A stretch of DNA of 64,000 nt from Ostrinia nubilalis. Taxonomy: Eukaryota; Arthropoda; Insecta; Lepidoptera; Crambidae. A program made the translations under genes and the position numbers. The notes under the pieces were generated by a model. It searched no databases, was not told where the DNA came from, and worked only from the letters and a program-made list of their open reading frames with translations. This document shows positions 45,100 to 56,516 of the stretch, one piece after another. The first letter of the stretch is position 1. Each line of letters begins with the position of its first letter. The DNA is taken from NCBI RefSeq assembly GCF_963855985.1, contig NC_087092.1:11222001-11286000 (forward strand), read 5' to 3'.

Positions 45100-46494
45100 T
45101 GAACGTCAGAATGGCGGGTGTATGGTCACAAAATTGAATAATATAAATATAAATTTTTAATACCTGAGATGTACCTTGGTGTACCTTTAGTTATTAATTT
45201 TGTACCTCTCTAAAACGGGAACAATTGCAATTACAAAATGAGCCGCCAACCTGATATCAGGTTGGCGGGTGTATGCTGAAATTGGACGAAACAGGTAAGT
45301 TATGGTTTTCTCATATTTATCATTATTTAGTACCTCAGATGTACCTCACAAATATATTATTATAAACCAAATGCGACGAATAATTACCGAGAAAATCGAT
45401 ACGAAAAATTTGATGTCCACCATTTTTTTGATGGCCACCATTTCTTATAACAAGTTAGAAAGTTGATACTGACACAGATAATACATACCGTAGTATTTTT
45501 TAAGTCTGTTTTTTTATGGCACGCACACTTTTGCATTTGCCAATGCCATTAATTTGCTAAAATCAAAAAGTTAGTATTGATAGTAGCGCCCTCCTGTAAA
45601 TGTCATAAATAGGGTTGTCCAACGTGCCAACAATCGGAACTAGTAATCGGGACATAGCCTTCTTCTTCTAATATTATTTTTTCTTCTTTTCATCTCTTCT
45701 TCTTCATCTTCTATTCTTCTTCTCATCTTCTTCTGTTTCTTCCTCTTCTTCTTCGACTCTTCATCTTCTCACGTTCTTCTTCTTATTATTATCTTTTTAT
45801 TTTTTTGCCTTATATCTTTTTATTCTTTTCTCATCTTTTTATTTTTTCGTCTTATTTCTTCTTATTTTACAAATCAGAGAAACAGAAGAAGGACAGGAGA
45901 GGAAAAAAAGAAGAGAATAAAATTTGAAGAAGAGGAAGACGATGTCTCGATTATTAGTTCCGATTGTTGCCACGTTGGACAACCTTATTTATGACATTTA
46001 CAGGAGGGCGCTACTATCAATACTAACTTTTTGATTTTAGCAAATTAATGGCGTATGGCAAATGCAAAAGTGTGCGTGCCATAAAAACAGACTTTAAAAA
46101 TACTACGGTATGTATTATCTGTGTCGGTATCAACTTTCTAACTTCTTATAAAAAATGGTGGCCATAAAAAAAAGGTGGACATCAAATTTTTCGTATCGAT
46201 TTTCTCCTTAATTATTCGTCGCATTTGGTTCATATTCATTATTTGTGAGGTACATCTCAGGTACTAAATAATGATAAATATTAGAAAACCATAACTTACC
46301 TGTTTCGTCCAATTTCAGCATACACCCGCCAACCTGATATCAGGTTGGCGGCTCATTTTGCAATCGTAATTGCTCCCATCTTAGAGAAGTACAAAATAAA
46401 TAACTAAAGGTACACCAAGGTACACCTCAGGTATTAATTAATCGTATTTATTTTGTTAATTTCTATGATCATACACCCGCCATTCTGACGTTCA
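45100..46494. mobile_element. 1395-bp foldback element with 10-bp target duplication and a CT-rich / GA-rich loop
   Basis: Arms of about 556 bp (45100-45656, 45939-46494) begin TGAACGTCAGAATGGCGGGTGTATG and are close to identical. The flanking duplication is CCACATTTTG (45090-45099, 46495-46504). Duplications of 9-11 bp with long arms are typical of Mutator-like elements. The loop (about 45660-45940) is a long (CTT)n-like pyrimidine tract followed by a purine tract. Each arm also holds a smaller perfect palindrome (CCGCCAACCTGATATCAGGTTGGCGG). No ORF. Confidence 0.88.
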
Positions 46495-46885
46495 CCACAT
46501 TTTGATAATGGTTAACTATTTCTTATTAGTTCCCATGCAAGACTGGTTTCTGTATAGAGAAACCACATTGTGTACCTTGTATTAATAATATAATAATAAT
46601 TATAACTATGTAAAATTTAACTTGTTAATCTTACAAAATATATGCTCACTGTTTAGCTGTCTGTTGTAGTTTAATTTAAAAATATTTTCCTGTTTCAATT
46701 TATCAAAGAATCACATCCTATATTTTGTTTTAGGTCATAGTCATTTATTACATAAAAAATAACATTATCTATCTTCGATAGCAATTTACTACAAGATGAA
46801 ACATTTACTTACTTATGTTGTCCAGAATAATTTTAGATCTGGGTTGAAAACAAGTAAAATATCACAAAAATTACCCAATAGGTAC

Positions 46886-46891
46886 TTTATT
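46886..46891 (-). terminator. Polyadenylation signal AATAAA of INO80B
   Basis: Minus-strand AATAAA lies 21 nt after the stop codon, implying a very short 3' UTR. Confidence 0.5.
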
Positions 46892-46912
46892 TTTCTTATT
46901 TTACTTCTACAG

Positions 46913-48040
46913 TTATACTAAGGTCATTAAATTTGTTTTGTAACACTCTAGACTACATAAAGGAATTCCACTTTTGGAACAGTTGTATTTTTTGACATTC
47001 GGACATCCTTCAATACCACACTTTATTGGTGCCGGCGCTTCAATGGGTGGCTGAGCTTCTATAGGAAATGGTATTCCAGGTGGTAAAGTCAAAGATATTT
47101 CATTATTATTGTTTTTATAAACGATCATAGGTTCCAGTTTTTTTAATGGTTTACCTTTCTGGGCATTCTTTAAATTTTTAGATTCTTGTTTCTTCAATAA
47201 TCTATCCATTGTTTTTTTCTTGTCCTTTTCACGCTTTTCATCAGCCAGCTGTTTTCTTTTTTGTGATTTTAGGGCTGCTTTTTGTATTGCTTCAGCTGTC
47301 ATGACTTTCTCTTTGTAACCCGATGGTAGTGCTAAAAGGACTTCGCCTCCTGGGCTAGTTTCTTTATCAGTTCCTCTCTCATACATGGCTCTCTGTCTTG
47401 CGGTCATCATTTTAGGATCCTTTGGTTTTATTTTTTTCAACTCTTCATCAACCTGTGCAAAATATTATGGTCTTTACAAATGAAATACTAGGAATATTTT
47501 CTTACTAAATTGGGAAAGCAAATATTTTGTAACAGAATTTAGAAAATTAAAATATAATATCACCTCTTCCAGCTTGCCTGACTTGATTGCATCAAGCCAT
47601 CTCTCTTCCTCACTTGAAGTACCACTATCTCTACCCTTTTTCTTTTTCTTCACTGTTGCTTTTGGTGGTGTACTTGATGAGGATCCAGGCATGGATCTCC
47701 TAGAATCTGACGAAGACTTCATTGTTTGGGCTTTAAGTAAATCTGCTGCAGATGTCCCTGGCAGTTCTTTACCAGTTTTCATCTTTATTTTGTATGGTTT
47801 GTCAACAATGTCCTCGTAGGAAACATCAATGGATGTGTCACTATCAAATTCATTTTCAATTTTGCGTTTCTTGAACTTTTTGTGCTTGTGGCGCTTGAGT
47901 TTCTTGGGTGGAGATGTGTCTGTAAAATAATGGTTTTATTAGTCCAATTCAATAACAGAAACTTAATAGGTTACAGAAATTCTACTACCAATTACAATCT
48001 CGTCGTCTGTAGTGCTTGGTTCTCGCTGACGTCGTACCAT
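46913..48040 (-). CDS. INO80B: INO80 complex subunit B (PAPA-1 / HIT zinc finger)
   Basis: Nuclear subunit of the INO80 chromatin-remodelling complex. Exons 48040-47989, 47919-47564 and 47452-46913 join in phase to 315 aa. The donor of exon 1 must be the GT at 47988; the one 6 nt earlier would break the frame. The N-terminal half is basic and Ser-rich (KKLKRHKHKKFKKRK; KKKKKGRDSGTSSEEERW). Exon 3 starts VDEELKKIKPKDPKMMTARQ, with the PAPA-1-like core (TARQRAMYER, then a Lys/Glu-rich helix). The C-terminus is a zf-HIT domain (CGIEGCPNVKKYNCSKSG, then CSLECYK), its cysteines paired as expected. Human INO80B has 356 aa. Convergent with the BTB gene across a foldback element. Confidence 0.93.
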
Positions 48041-48480
48041 TTCTATGTTAATTATTTTGTTATGATGATCATTTAGCTCGAACCAAAATTATATGAAGAT
48101 GTCGGATTCCTTTATTGCACGTTTCCTTTAGACTCAAAGACAAATCTTAATAAACAAACGAGTTAGAGTACACAGTAGTTAACATTCAGGCTTTGGTTAA
48201 TGTTAATTTTAATAATTTGTAATCAATAACAACAAAACAAATCGTAGGAATTTGTAGGTTATCTTTTTTGACAGTGTTGACAACTTTTTTTTTAATGTAT
48301 ACCTATGCATGGCACAAGATTAATGTGAAATAAGCATAGAGGAATTAATTCCTCTATGGAAATAAGGTTTAATATGTGAAATAAAATAAAGTTTGTCCAT
48401 TAGGACGTAAAATCGTGCATTTTGTCTTATTTTTTTTTTCTAGGAATTTGGTATTATTCCTACCTTATTTATTTTTGCTC
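48041..48480. promoter_or_regulatory. INO80B upstream region
   Basis: AT-rich DNA with no divergent gene that I can find. Holds the presumed INO80B promoter; no specific element recognised. Confidence 0.35.
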
Positions 48481-48549
48481 AACAATAAATTAATAAAGGA
48501 AAATGATAGGCGAAGGTAGAAAAAGGTAGGTAATATTCGGTACAACTAA

Positions 48550-48850
48550 GTTTACAACCAAATGACGTCCACAGCTGGACAAAGTCTGCCCCAAGAAGTT
48601 CCACAACGACCGGTCCTGCGCTGCACGCATCCAAGTTCTTCCCGCGACCTTCAAAAGATCGTCGGTCCACGTAGTGGGAGACCTGCCCGAGCTACGTCTT
48701 CCGGCCCGTGGTCGCCACTAGAGAAATTTTTCTACCCGAACCCAACGGCCATCATCTCTACAAGCTATGTGCTCCGCCCACTGCCACTTGATTTTACCAA
48801 TTCTGCAGGCTATATTTTCCTGCGGATCTCCTCAAGGCAAATTGGAACCT
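48550..48850 (-). mobile_element. RTE-type retrotransposon 3'-end fragment, inverted
   Basis: Plus-strand AAATGACGTCCACAGCTGGACAAAG, then CCGGTCCTGCGCTGCACGC and GATCGTCGGTCCACGTAGTGGG, is the reverse complement of the family seen at 430-560 and 25380-25490. It contains the last part of the coding region (minus-strand MDRRSFEGRGKNLDACSAGP) with frameshifts. Confidence 0.8.
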
Positions 48851-49149
48851 TAGGAAGATTAGACCGAATGCAATACATTTGAATTCAAATCTTTACTATT
48901 AAATCGCGTGCGAGGCATTGAAGTAATATTATTACTACGTAGTACATTATTATAACTCAATGGTGCGAGGTGATTTAAAATTCGTATTAATATAATTTTA
49001 CTAGCTGTAGGTACTTAATTCTAAAAGAATATTTTTAATGGTACACTAATGAACTTATAATCAAAGTATCGGCCGCCTTGCATAATCACGCAAGTTAATT
49101 TATTTATTCCATCCTCGGCACGCGATTCCTGCACGTTATGGCGGAAATA

Positions 49150-50814
49150 CAGGGTGACAGGTAAAGCGATACATTCCTTGAAAGGGGTTAAAGAAGAGCT
49201 TATTTGCAGTCATTTAAGTCATATGACACCATGTCCGAAACTTGTTCATTTCCAAGTTATTCAAGATTTAAGTATTTTTTAAAAAATCTCCAGTTTTTAT
49301 GTTAAAATGTACCCTTGTAATGAAGAATACGGAATAATCTTAACTTTTTTGTTGTATTCGTATAGCTAAATAATAAGATTGACATTTTAAATTAAAATTT
49401 GCAAGAAAGAATCGTCATTACTCAAGTAAAAGCTAAAAAACCATGTATTATTTTGCAAAAAAAATACGTTTTAGGTAATTAAACGAAGAATTACCAAGAA
49501 AAAATGTATGGAATGTTGTGTACAAATTACAGAATTTAGTTCCTTGATTCATTAGCTATTCAAAAAGGTACAGGTGTTTAACAAACACTACACAATTATT
49601 TTTTTATTTGAATTTAAACGTCTAGTAAGATACTTTCATAAAAAAATTAATAAATAAAAAAGTCACACTAACAACTATTCTTGGGTCTCAATAAATGAAA
49701 AACTTAGTATTTTAATAATAATTGTATCACCTAATTTTATTTAGGTACATTATTTTAAGTCCTGCTCAAACTGTGAGCCCCGTCTTCTAATACAAGCTCG
49801 TAGTCTGTTTCTCACTTCTGTTTTTGTGACTCTTGTTGTCAAACTGCTGAATATCTTGAGCTGCCCTCTGAATGCGCTCACGAAGCTTTCACACACACAG
49901 CACACTTTCGGCTCAGTGTACGCCAATGGATGGATCAACAATATCCACTTCGTTGGATTGGGCGCGGTGGACCCATTCCTTGGGCAGCCAGAAGTCCGGA
50001 TCTGACCCCTTGCAATTTTTATTTATGGGGTCACATGAAGTATCTCTTGTATGTAACCCCCGTAAACAACGAGCAACAGCTTCGTGAGCGCATTCAGAGG
50101 GCAGCTCAAGATATTCAGCAGTTTGACAACAAGAGTCACAAAAACAAAAGTGAGAAACAGACTACGAGCTTGTATTAGAAGACGGGGCTCACAGTTAGAG
50201 CAGGACTTAAAATAATGTACCTAGATAAAATTAGGTGATACAATTTTATTAAAATACTAAGTTTTTCATTTATTGAGACCCAAGAACAGTTGTTAGTGTG
50301 ACTTTTTTATTTATTTATTTTTTTATGAAAGTATCTTACTAGACGTTTAAATTCAAATAAAAAAATAATTAAGTAGTGTTTGTTAAACACCTGTACCTTT
50401 TTGAATAGCTAATGAATCAAGGAACTAAATTCTGTAATTTGTACACAACATTCCATACATTTTTTGTTGGTAATTCTTCGTTTAATTACCTAAAACATAT
50501 TTTTTTTGCAAAATAATACATGGTTTTTTAGCTTTCACTTGAGTAATGGCGATTCTTTCTTGCAAATTTTAATTTAAAATGTCAATCTTATTATTTAGCT
50601 ATACGAATACAATAAAAAAGTTAAGATTATTCCGTATTCTTCATTACAAGGGTACATTTTACCATAAAAACTGGAGATTTTTTAAAAAATACTTAAATCT
50701 TGAATAACTTGGAAATGAACAAGTTTCGGACATGGTGTCATATGACTTAAATGACTGCAAATAAGCTCTACTTTAACCCCTTTCAAGGAATGTATCGCTT
50801 TACCTGTCACCCTG
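49150..50814. mobile_element. 1665-bp Tc1/mariner-derived foldback element (TA duplication)
   Basis: Ends CAGGGTGACAGGTAAAGCG and CGCTTTACCTGTCACCCTG are perfect inverted repeats, flanked by TA on both sides (49148-49149, 50815-50816). The arms extend about 738 bp (49150-49887, 50078-50814). The centre and right arm encode the end of a mariner-like transposase (RWIGRGGPIPW, RSPDLTPCNFYLWGHMKYLLY), and the left arm carries the same 3' end inverted. The element is thus an inverted duplication of a transposon end that cannot make transposase. Confidence 0.88.
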
Positions 50815-50816
50815 TA

Positions 50817-52730
50817 TAACATTCACGTGTTTGTTTTTGGATCCGTCGGAATGTGGTTAGGGCGGCAAATAATCTCGCATCATTTATTTCGATGTGGTTT
50901 ATGGATTTGATTAAAGCACAATATTGAAAATAGAAAGTTTCGTGCCATCGTAAGTTAGGATGTATTTAGAGTGGTTGTTAAGTAATAAACTGAAATGTAC
51001 TTATTCAAATATTTATTACCATTTGGTAGATACTCGTATTATGCTATGTTTATGAAACATTAAATTGAACTGAAATAACCCGAGAAACTATCGGATATCG
51101 TTTCAGTTCATAGGCAATCGCCGATAAAGTACGAAGTAATAGCCTTTCCCTTTTCATCCAATTTTGTGTTACAAATCTGTACGCTATTAAAGGAACCTTT
51201 TACCAAAACATAGTCTAAATGGCATTTAGATTATAGGCTCAAGAACACACTGTTATCTCTTATAATCGGTGCTCCATCTTGGTAGAGCTCATTTTCTCCG
51301 GGCTGAAATGTAAACCGGTGTATATTGCCTATTTGCCAGACACTATTTTCTTACATATTGGAAAATTAGCTTACTTGTACACGTAACGCACACGTGTGTA
51401 GGAAAATGTAAGCTTAAAAATTTAGACCTAGGTATTTCTACTGCCACTAATAAGCAGTTTAATTACTTTTTATTAATTTAAGTTCCTCTAGCCATGTAAC
51501 TACTTAAAGCTTATAATATAACAATTACTAATAGATGTATTAATTAAAAATAAATAAGTATTGTACCCACAGATATGGATTAGAGTGCAATGGAGGGAAG
51601 TCAAACCTTAACTTCGAACTCCTCCTACTTAATTTATGTTCTTTTGATTAATTTCGTTGCGGGTCCAATGACAGTTTAACTTTCCTCCGGGAAAAACTTG
51701 ACCTTCACTGGTAAGTAGGAACTTAAAGGGTGTACAATGTACACTGTACATTATAGCCATAATCTTCCTCTTCATATACGAACGAGTACAAACTTATTAA
51801 ATGTTAGAAGCTCTGTGTTTCTTTACTATTTTTAAAGTAGTGACTGCACTACTTTAACGTTTCATTACGTTAGCATATTGTATGGATAAACCATGTTTGT
51901 CTGGCTAGCGGCTATAATAAAATTCACATACATGTGCTACGTTTACCGATACCAATGTAGAATCTGCTTGTTTCGGTTTCCAGACGGTTTGACATTTATT
52001 GGCGTCCGAATAACTATTTGTACGATGGTACATGTGGATTTCGCAATAGTCTCCCTCGACAATTATATGAGTAGATGTTACACACACAGTCATAGATATT
52101 ATGATGTGTTTGGAATGGAATTATGATTTTGATTATTTACAAAGATAGGTAATTCAATTAATTTTGACATAGACATTTTTGGTTTGGAGTCTCGTCTTGG
52201 AGTTTTGTTTGATTCCCAGCTTAAGCTTTTAGGTACATCATAGATGAGATAGTTCGAGCATGCCAGGTTAAATAAACTGGGTAAGTAGGCTGTAATTTGG
52301 GTAAAAACCACTACCCAATATTACACCAATAATATAATTTCCTGTAGCTTTATCCTATGTAGGTATACCTACCTACATTCTGTCATGTCATGGGATACGA
52401 ATAGGTACAAGTAGAAATGTATCCATCACTCAGTACGTGAAACAATTCCATACTGTCCATTAGCAAGGCCATAGCCATCTTGATCCGGAAGCGTGTACCA
52501 ACAGGGACTCGCAGGGGACCAGCGGGTACTAACCGGGGACCCCGCAATGGTAGGCCATTAGACGGGGCTATTATCTCCTTTATCCCCCTTGACGGGGGCA
52601 ATCAGGAAATGGAACTGAAACCACTGTCAAGATGAATCTTACTTATTTTCTCAAAAATACTTTACGTAGAGTTTAATTTTGAAACGACAGTGATTTAAAA
52701 ACGGACGATAAAAACTAAGTATCGTAAAAC
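50817..52730. other. Intergenic DNA, nothing recognised
   Basis: AT-rich. Several ORFs of 60-77 codons show no family resemblance, no splice context and no start context, and are treated as chance. No repeat recognised except scattered GGTAGGTAC-type motifs. Confidence 0.5.
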
Positions 52731-52731
52731 T

Positions 52732-52968
52732 GTCTATTCCACTTTGATCACCTTGTTCAGATGGTGTCCTTTGATCACCCATGGATAAGTCCACTTTGAT
52801 CACCGAGGTGATATTATTATTATCTATGGGTGAACAAAGCAAAGGACACCAAAGTGACGCCTGGAGTTCACTTTGATCACCTGGGTGATCAAGGTTTCTT
52901 ACTAATTATGTTACTGGGTCATAATGAATAATGTAGGCGATCACCTGGGTGATCAAGGTGGAATAGAC
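52732..52968. mobile_element. 237-bp MITE rich in GATCACC / GGTGATC palindromes
   Basis: Ends GTCTATTCCACTTTGATCACC and GGTGATCAAGGTGGAATAGAC are inverted repeats. Inside, the palindrome GATCACCTGGGTGATC occurs twice, with shorter ACTTTGATCACC copies. Confidence 0.8.
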
Positions 52969-54070
52969 CTAAAAACGAATTTCAGTTTCCAAACGATCGG
53001 TGCAATCAGTCTAACTTTAGGTTCTCCCGCTTGTTAGTAAGGTGACGCCTTTGATATCAAACTTCAATCAAATTTCCAAATGTGAACGTTAATAACACTT
53101 AAGGGTGTGTAGAGTGTATTGTATCGGAGTAAATCGTTTGAGGTGAATGTCAGTGTTCGGGCCAGTGGCTAGCAGTCGCGGGCGCGAGGACGGGACATGG
53201 TCGCCCGTTGGCACCTAATCGGGTGGAAACTAACGTAGCTGGGTGCGTTAAAGCGATTCTGTTACGGTTTGGGTAGTAGTGTAGTGCAGTTAAATTTTTA
53301 TGTGTTACAGCGCTTTGGACAACGTGGGTTGCTTTAGGATCTTATCAATCGCATACATTTATATTATTGTTTGCAAACCTACTAAACCATTGTTTTTATC
53401 ACCGAAGAAAGTAGAAAAAACATAGGTTACGTTACTTTTTAATTCCGAAATAAGTAGCTTTGCTTCGGTGTTTTTTATAAGCGTGAAGCGATATCAGAAT
53501 TAAAGCTCATCAATAAAGTCACCAATGTTATTTTGTTTAAGCGCTCTGTTTATACTTAGTCGTTTTTGTCCATCATCCATAAAATACCGCATGTTTTAGA
53601 ACTTGAATTTGAATTTGAATAGCCAATGTTTATTTTATTCTTTTCTTGAAATTGATTACAACCTTAGATTAATAAAACTTAATAAAAATTTATTAATCTA
53701 AGATTACAACTATACCACGAGTATCTTTACACAATAGCAAAGAAAATCAGTCCCTTCAGACGTTGTACGATAATTGCAGTGGAATTTAACTGCACAATCC
53801 CATTAACCGGCGGGAAATGTCGTTGTTTCGTGTCGCGAAGTTATTACAAAAAGTTCCTCTGTCGTCTGCGATTGCCAGGGGCTTCCAACATTCCGGGCGG
53901 AGCTAATTAGCCAAACTGTATTTTTTTGTCTGTTATTGAAATTTTTTTGAGAAAATTAAAGGTACACAGTCGCCTGTAGGCTATAGGTTTTCATTTATAA
54001 CGTTGTGTCGAAATTCAAACAAATTCTACCCTCGAAAACCTTTCAAAGAAAGTTGTTGTAACACTGTAGT
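52969..54070. other. Intergenic DNA with a small GC-rich island
   Basis: Mostly AT-rich. The segment about 53140-53290 (GGCTAGCAGTCGCGGGCGCGAGG) is more GC-rich than anything nearby. No coding exon recognised. Confidence 0.35.
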
Positions 54071-55735
54071 TGGGCCATTCTTAAATTTGTGCCAAATTTT
54101 TTTTAAAAATTAAAGATTTTTTTTTTAAACTTTTTGCGATGTGTATCGAAAGTATAAACCAAAAGCATACTTTTGATGTATATGGACAACCTTAAAGCCC
54201 TCGGAAAGGAAACAAAATAGCCTACGTAAACACGGCTGTGACACTGCATGACACGGATGTGACAGTTTTACATTTTTACTGTAAATAATAATATTTATGT
54301 TGTTAAATTTATATCATAATAGTTTAAATTCATTAACAATAAAATACACTAAATTCGTTTCATCAACAAAGGTGTTATTTGGTAATATGTACTTTTTTCT
54401 GAACATCCAAAAATTTAATTAAAATTGAGATCAAAAATACCGTCAGGTAGTTAATATATCTACTAGATAATAAAAAAAAATACTTTTTATTATTGGCACT
54501 ATCTGATCATGCTTCCGATATGCTACCTACATGGTTTCCATATGATAATATGCTTAACAAATTAGTAAATCTTAAACACAGTAGGTACCTAATTGAGTAT
54601 CAAATGAGATTTCTGTAGGATTCACATAACAGTTGGTTTTGACAACTTAAACATGTTTCATAGTCACCGTACCACTAAAAATATGGTTAATAGCAATTCC
54701 TTTTAAAACAACTCCGACCACCTCTGCAGGGCCTTTACCGGGAGCTGTCTCAGTAAAACTTGATATTACTGCAGAAATGAGAAAGTGCAATAATTTTTCC
54801 TTCGTGGCATCTAGAAAATCATACTAGCGAAAAATAAGTACACTTACTAAAAGGCTACTCCTAAAAATTGCACAATACACAAAATAATTTAGCAGAACAA
54901 CAAAAACTATTAAAATAATAAAAATAGAATGTCACAACCACGCGTTGTAATGTCACGACCATGTACTTAAATAGTTTGCGGTAGTGACACATTTTTAATA
55001 CCATGGCCGTGACAATTTGGAACGTGTCCGATATATCCAAAAAACTATCTGTGAATTAGCAGATCTTGTGCAATTATCTGAAACTATACTGCATGAGGTA
55101 CATAATTATGTTTTATACAATAGCGTGACATTGATACCTACCTTTAAAAACCGTACACGGGATGGACGTGTTATGGTTGTCCCTTTTTTCAAATAAATAG
55201 GAAATAATTTTTTGCGGCTCACTCACTACGTTCAGCCATTTGCAAATCTAATAAGATGACAATGTTACTGTTCTAAAAAAACTTAGCAAGGAATGTCAAT
55301 ATCAAAGATAGTTTTTTACCGAGTTACGCATATTTAAAGTGGCGCACGTGGTTGTGACACAAAAACTGCTCACACAATGTTTGGTGTTCAAAATCAAAAA
55401 TGGTAATTATTATTGATATAAATTTTTAACAGTCTTATATAACATGTATTAATCTTGCATAATTACTGTAATATTTATCAAAATGACATAACATCTCTTC
55501 AGAAAAAAATATTGTATGTCCAAATCCGGGAATCTCACACTACACGGTCCGTGACATTTTGGACTTGTAACTTTTTTTTAATATTCTTCTAATAGTTTTA
55601 TGATGAAAATGATATTGGGCCTAGTTAATAGAGGTATTTTACTAAGTAAATTAATATACAGTGCACTGATTTTCTTTAAAAACATATGCTATTCTTACAT
55701 CTCACACAAAAATGCGTAAGAATAAGAATGGCCCA
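54071..55735. mobile_element. 1.66-kb non-autonomous DNA element with dispersed TGTCAC motifs
   Basis: Ends TGGGCCATTCTTA (54071) and TAAGAATGGCCCA (55735) are inverted repeats. TGTGACA/GTGACATT and their inverses recur at about 54235, 54260, 54935, 54950, 54985, 55010, 55125, 55355 and 55551. No ORF. No clear target-site duplication. Confidence 0.6.
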
Positions 55736-56130
55736 GTTAACTAGGTATTCTCATCTCAAAGTTGGCCATTGCATACTACTAGAAGTATTATAATAACTAA
55801 AATGACTGCCGATTAAAATAATATCTTATTGTTTATTAGGAGCACGATGCAAAAAACTATTTTGATTTATCAAAAAACAATAAATTAAAACGGTCTGGTA
55901 GCCCTGCTCGCGACTCGCCTTTACTTGTTTGCCGTTGTGTCACTTTACTTAAATTAATTACTGCGGGAAGTAATCTCGAAGACCAGTATAATATTTGCCT
56001 GAATTTCGTAGTTCGCTAATAAAATTTGATGGAACAGACGACGAAGCCGTAATAATCGAATTTGTTCTGATTATATTAAGCACTTAGTGCTGCCTTACAC
56101 TTGGAAGTTTGTTAGTCAGATAACATTTTA

Positions 56131-56250
56131 AGGCTGAGTTGCACCACCTAACTTTGACCGTAACTATAACGATAACCGGTGTTTTTTGTATGGAGTTTGA
56201 CAAATTTTTGACGTTTGTCAAAGTTAAAGTAAGATGGTGCAACCCAGCCT
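56131..56250. mobile_element. MITE, 'AGGCTGRGTTGCACCA' family, full copy
   Basis: AGGCTGAGTTGCACCACC at the left and GATGGTGCAACCCAGCCT at the right; 120 bp; TTA/TAA flanks. Other copies: 60279-60398 (full) and 1803-1875 (half). Confidence 0.85.
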
Positions 56251-56516
56251 AAAACGGACGGGTTTGCTATTGTTATTTTGAGAACGTTCTTATCTTAATA
56301 AGTACTTCTGACTACAAATGTAGAGTTTGTTTTATACTGTTCAAAGTTAGCCGTATGTGAATGTTTGCTTAACGGGTAATCTTTGAAACTTCTAATTTTA
56401 CTCTGAAAACTGTTTATGTAAAAGTTCATGAGAAGTATTCTACGCTAATCTTTGCAAACGAATTAAGCACACTAACATTGACACCGATGCTGTGTAGAAA
56501 TGTGAAGAAATCTAGG

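Noticed and set aside
49930..50178. Mariner-like transposase ORF as a gene
   Set aside because: Only the C-terminal end is present, within the foldback element; the N-terminal DNA-binding and most catalytic parts are missing.
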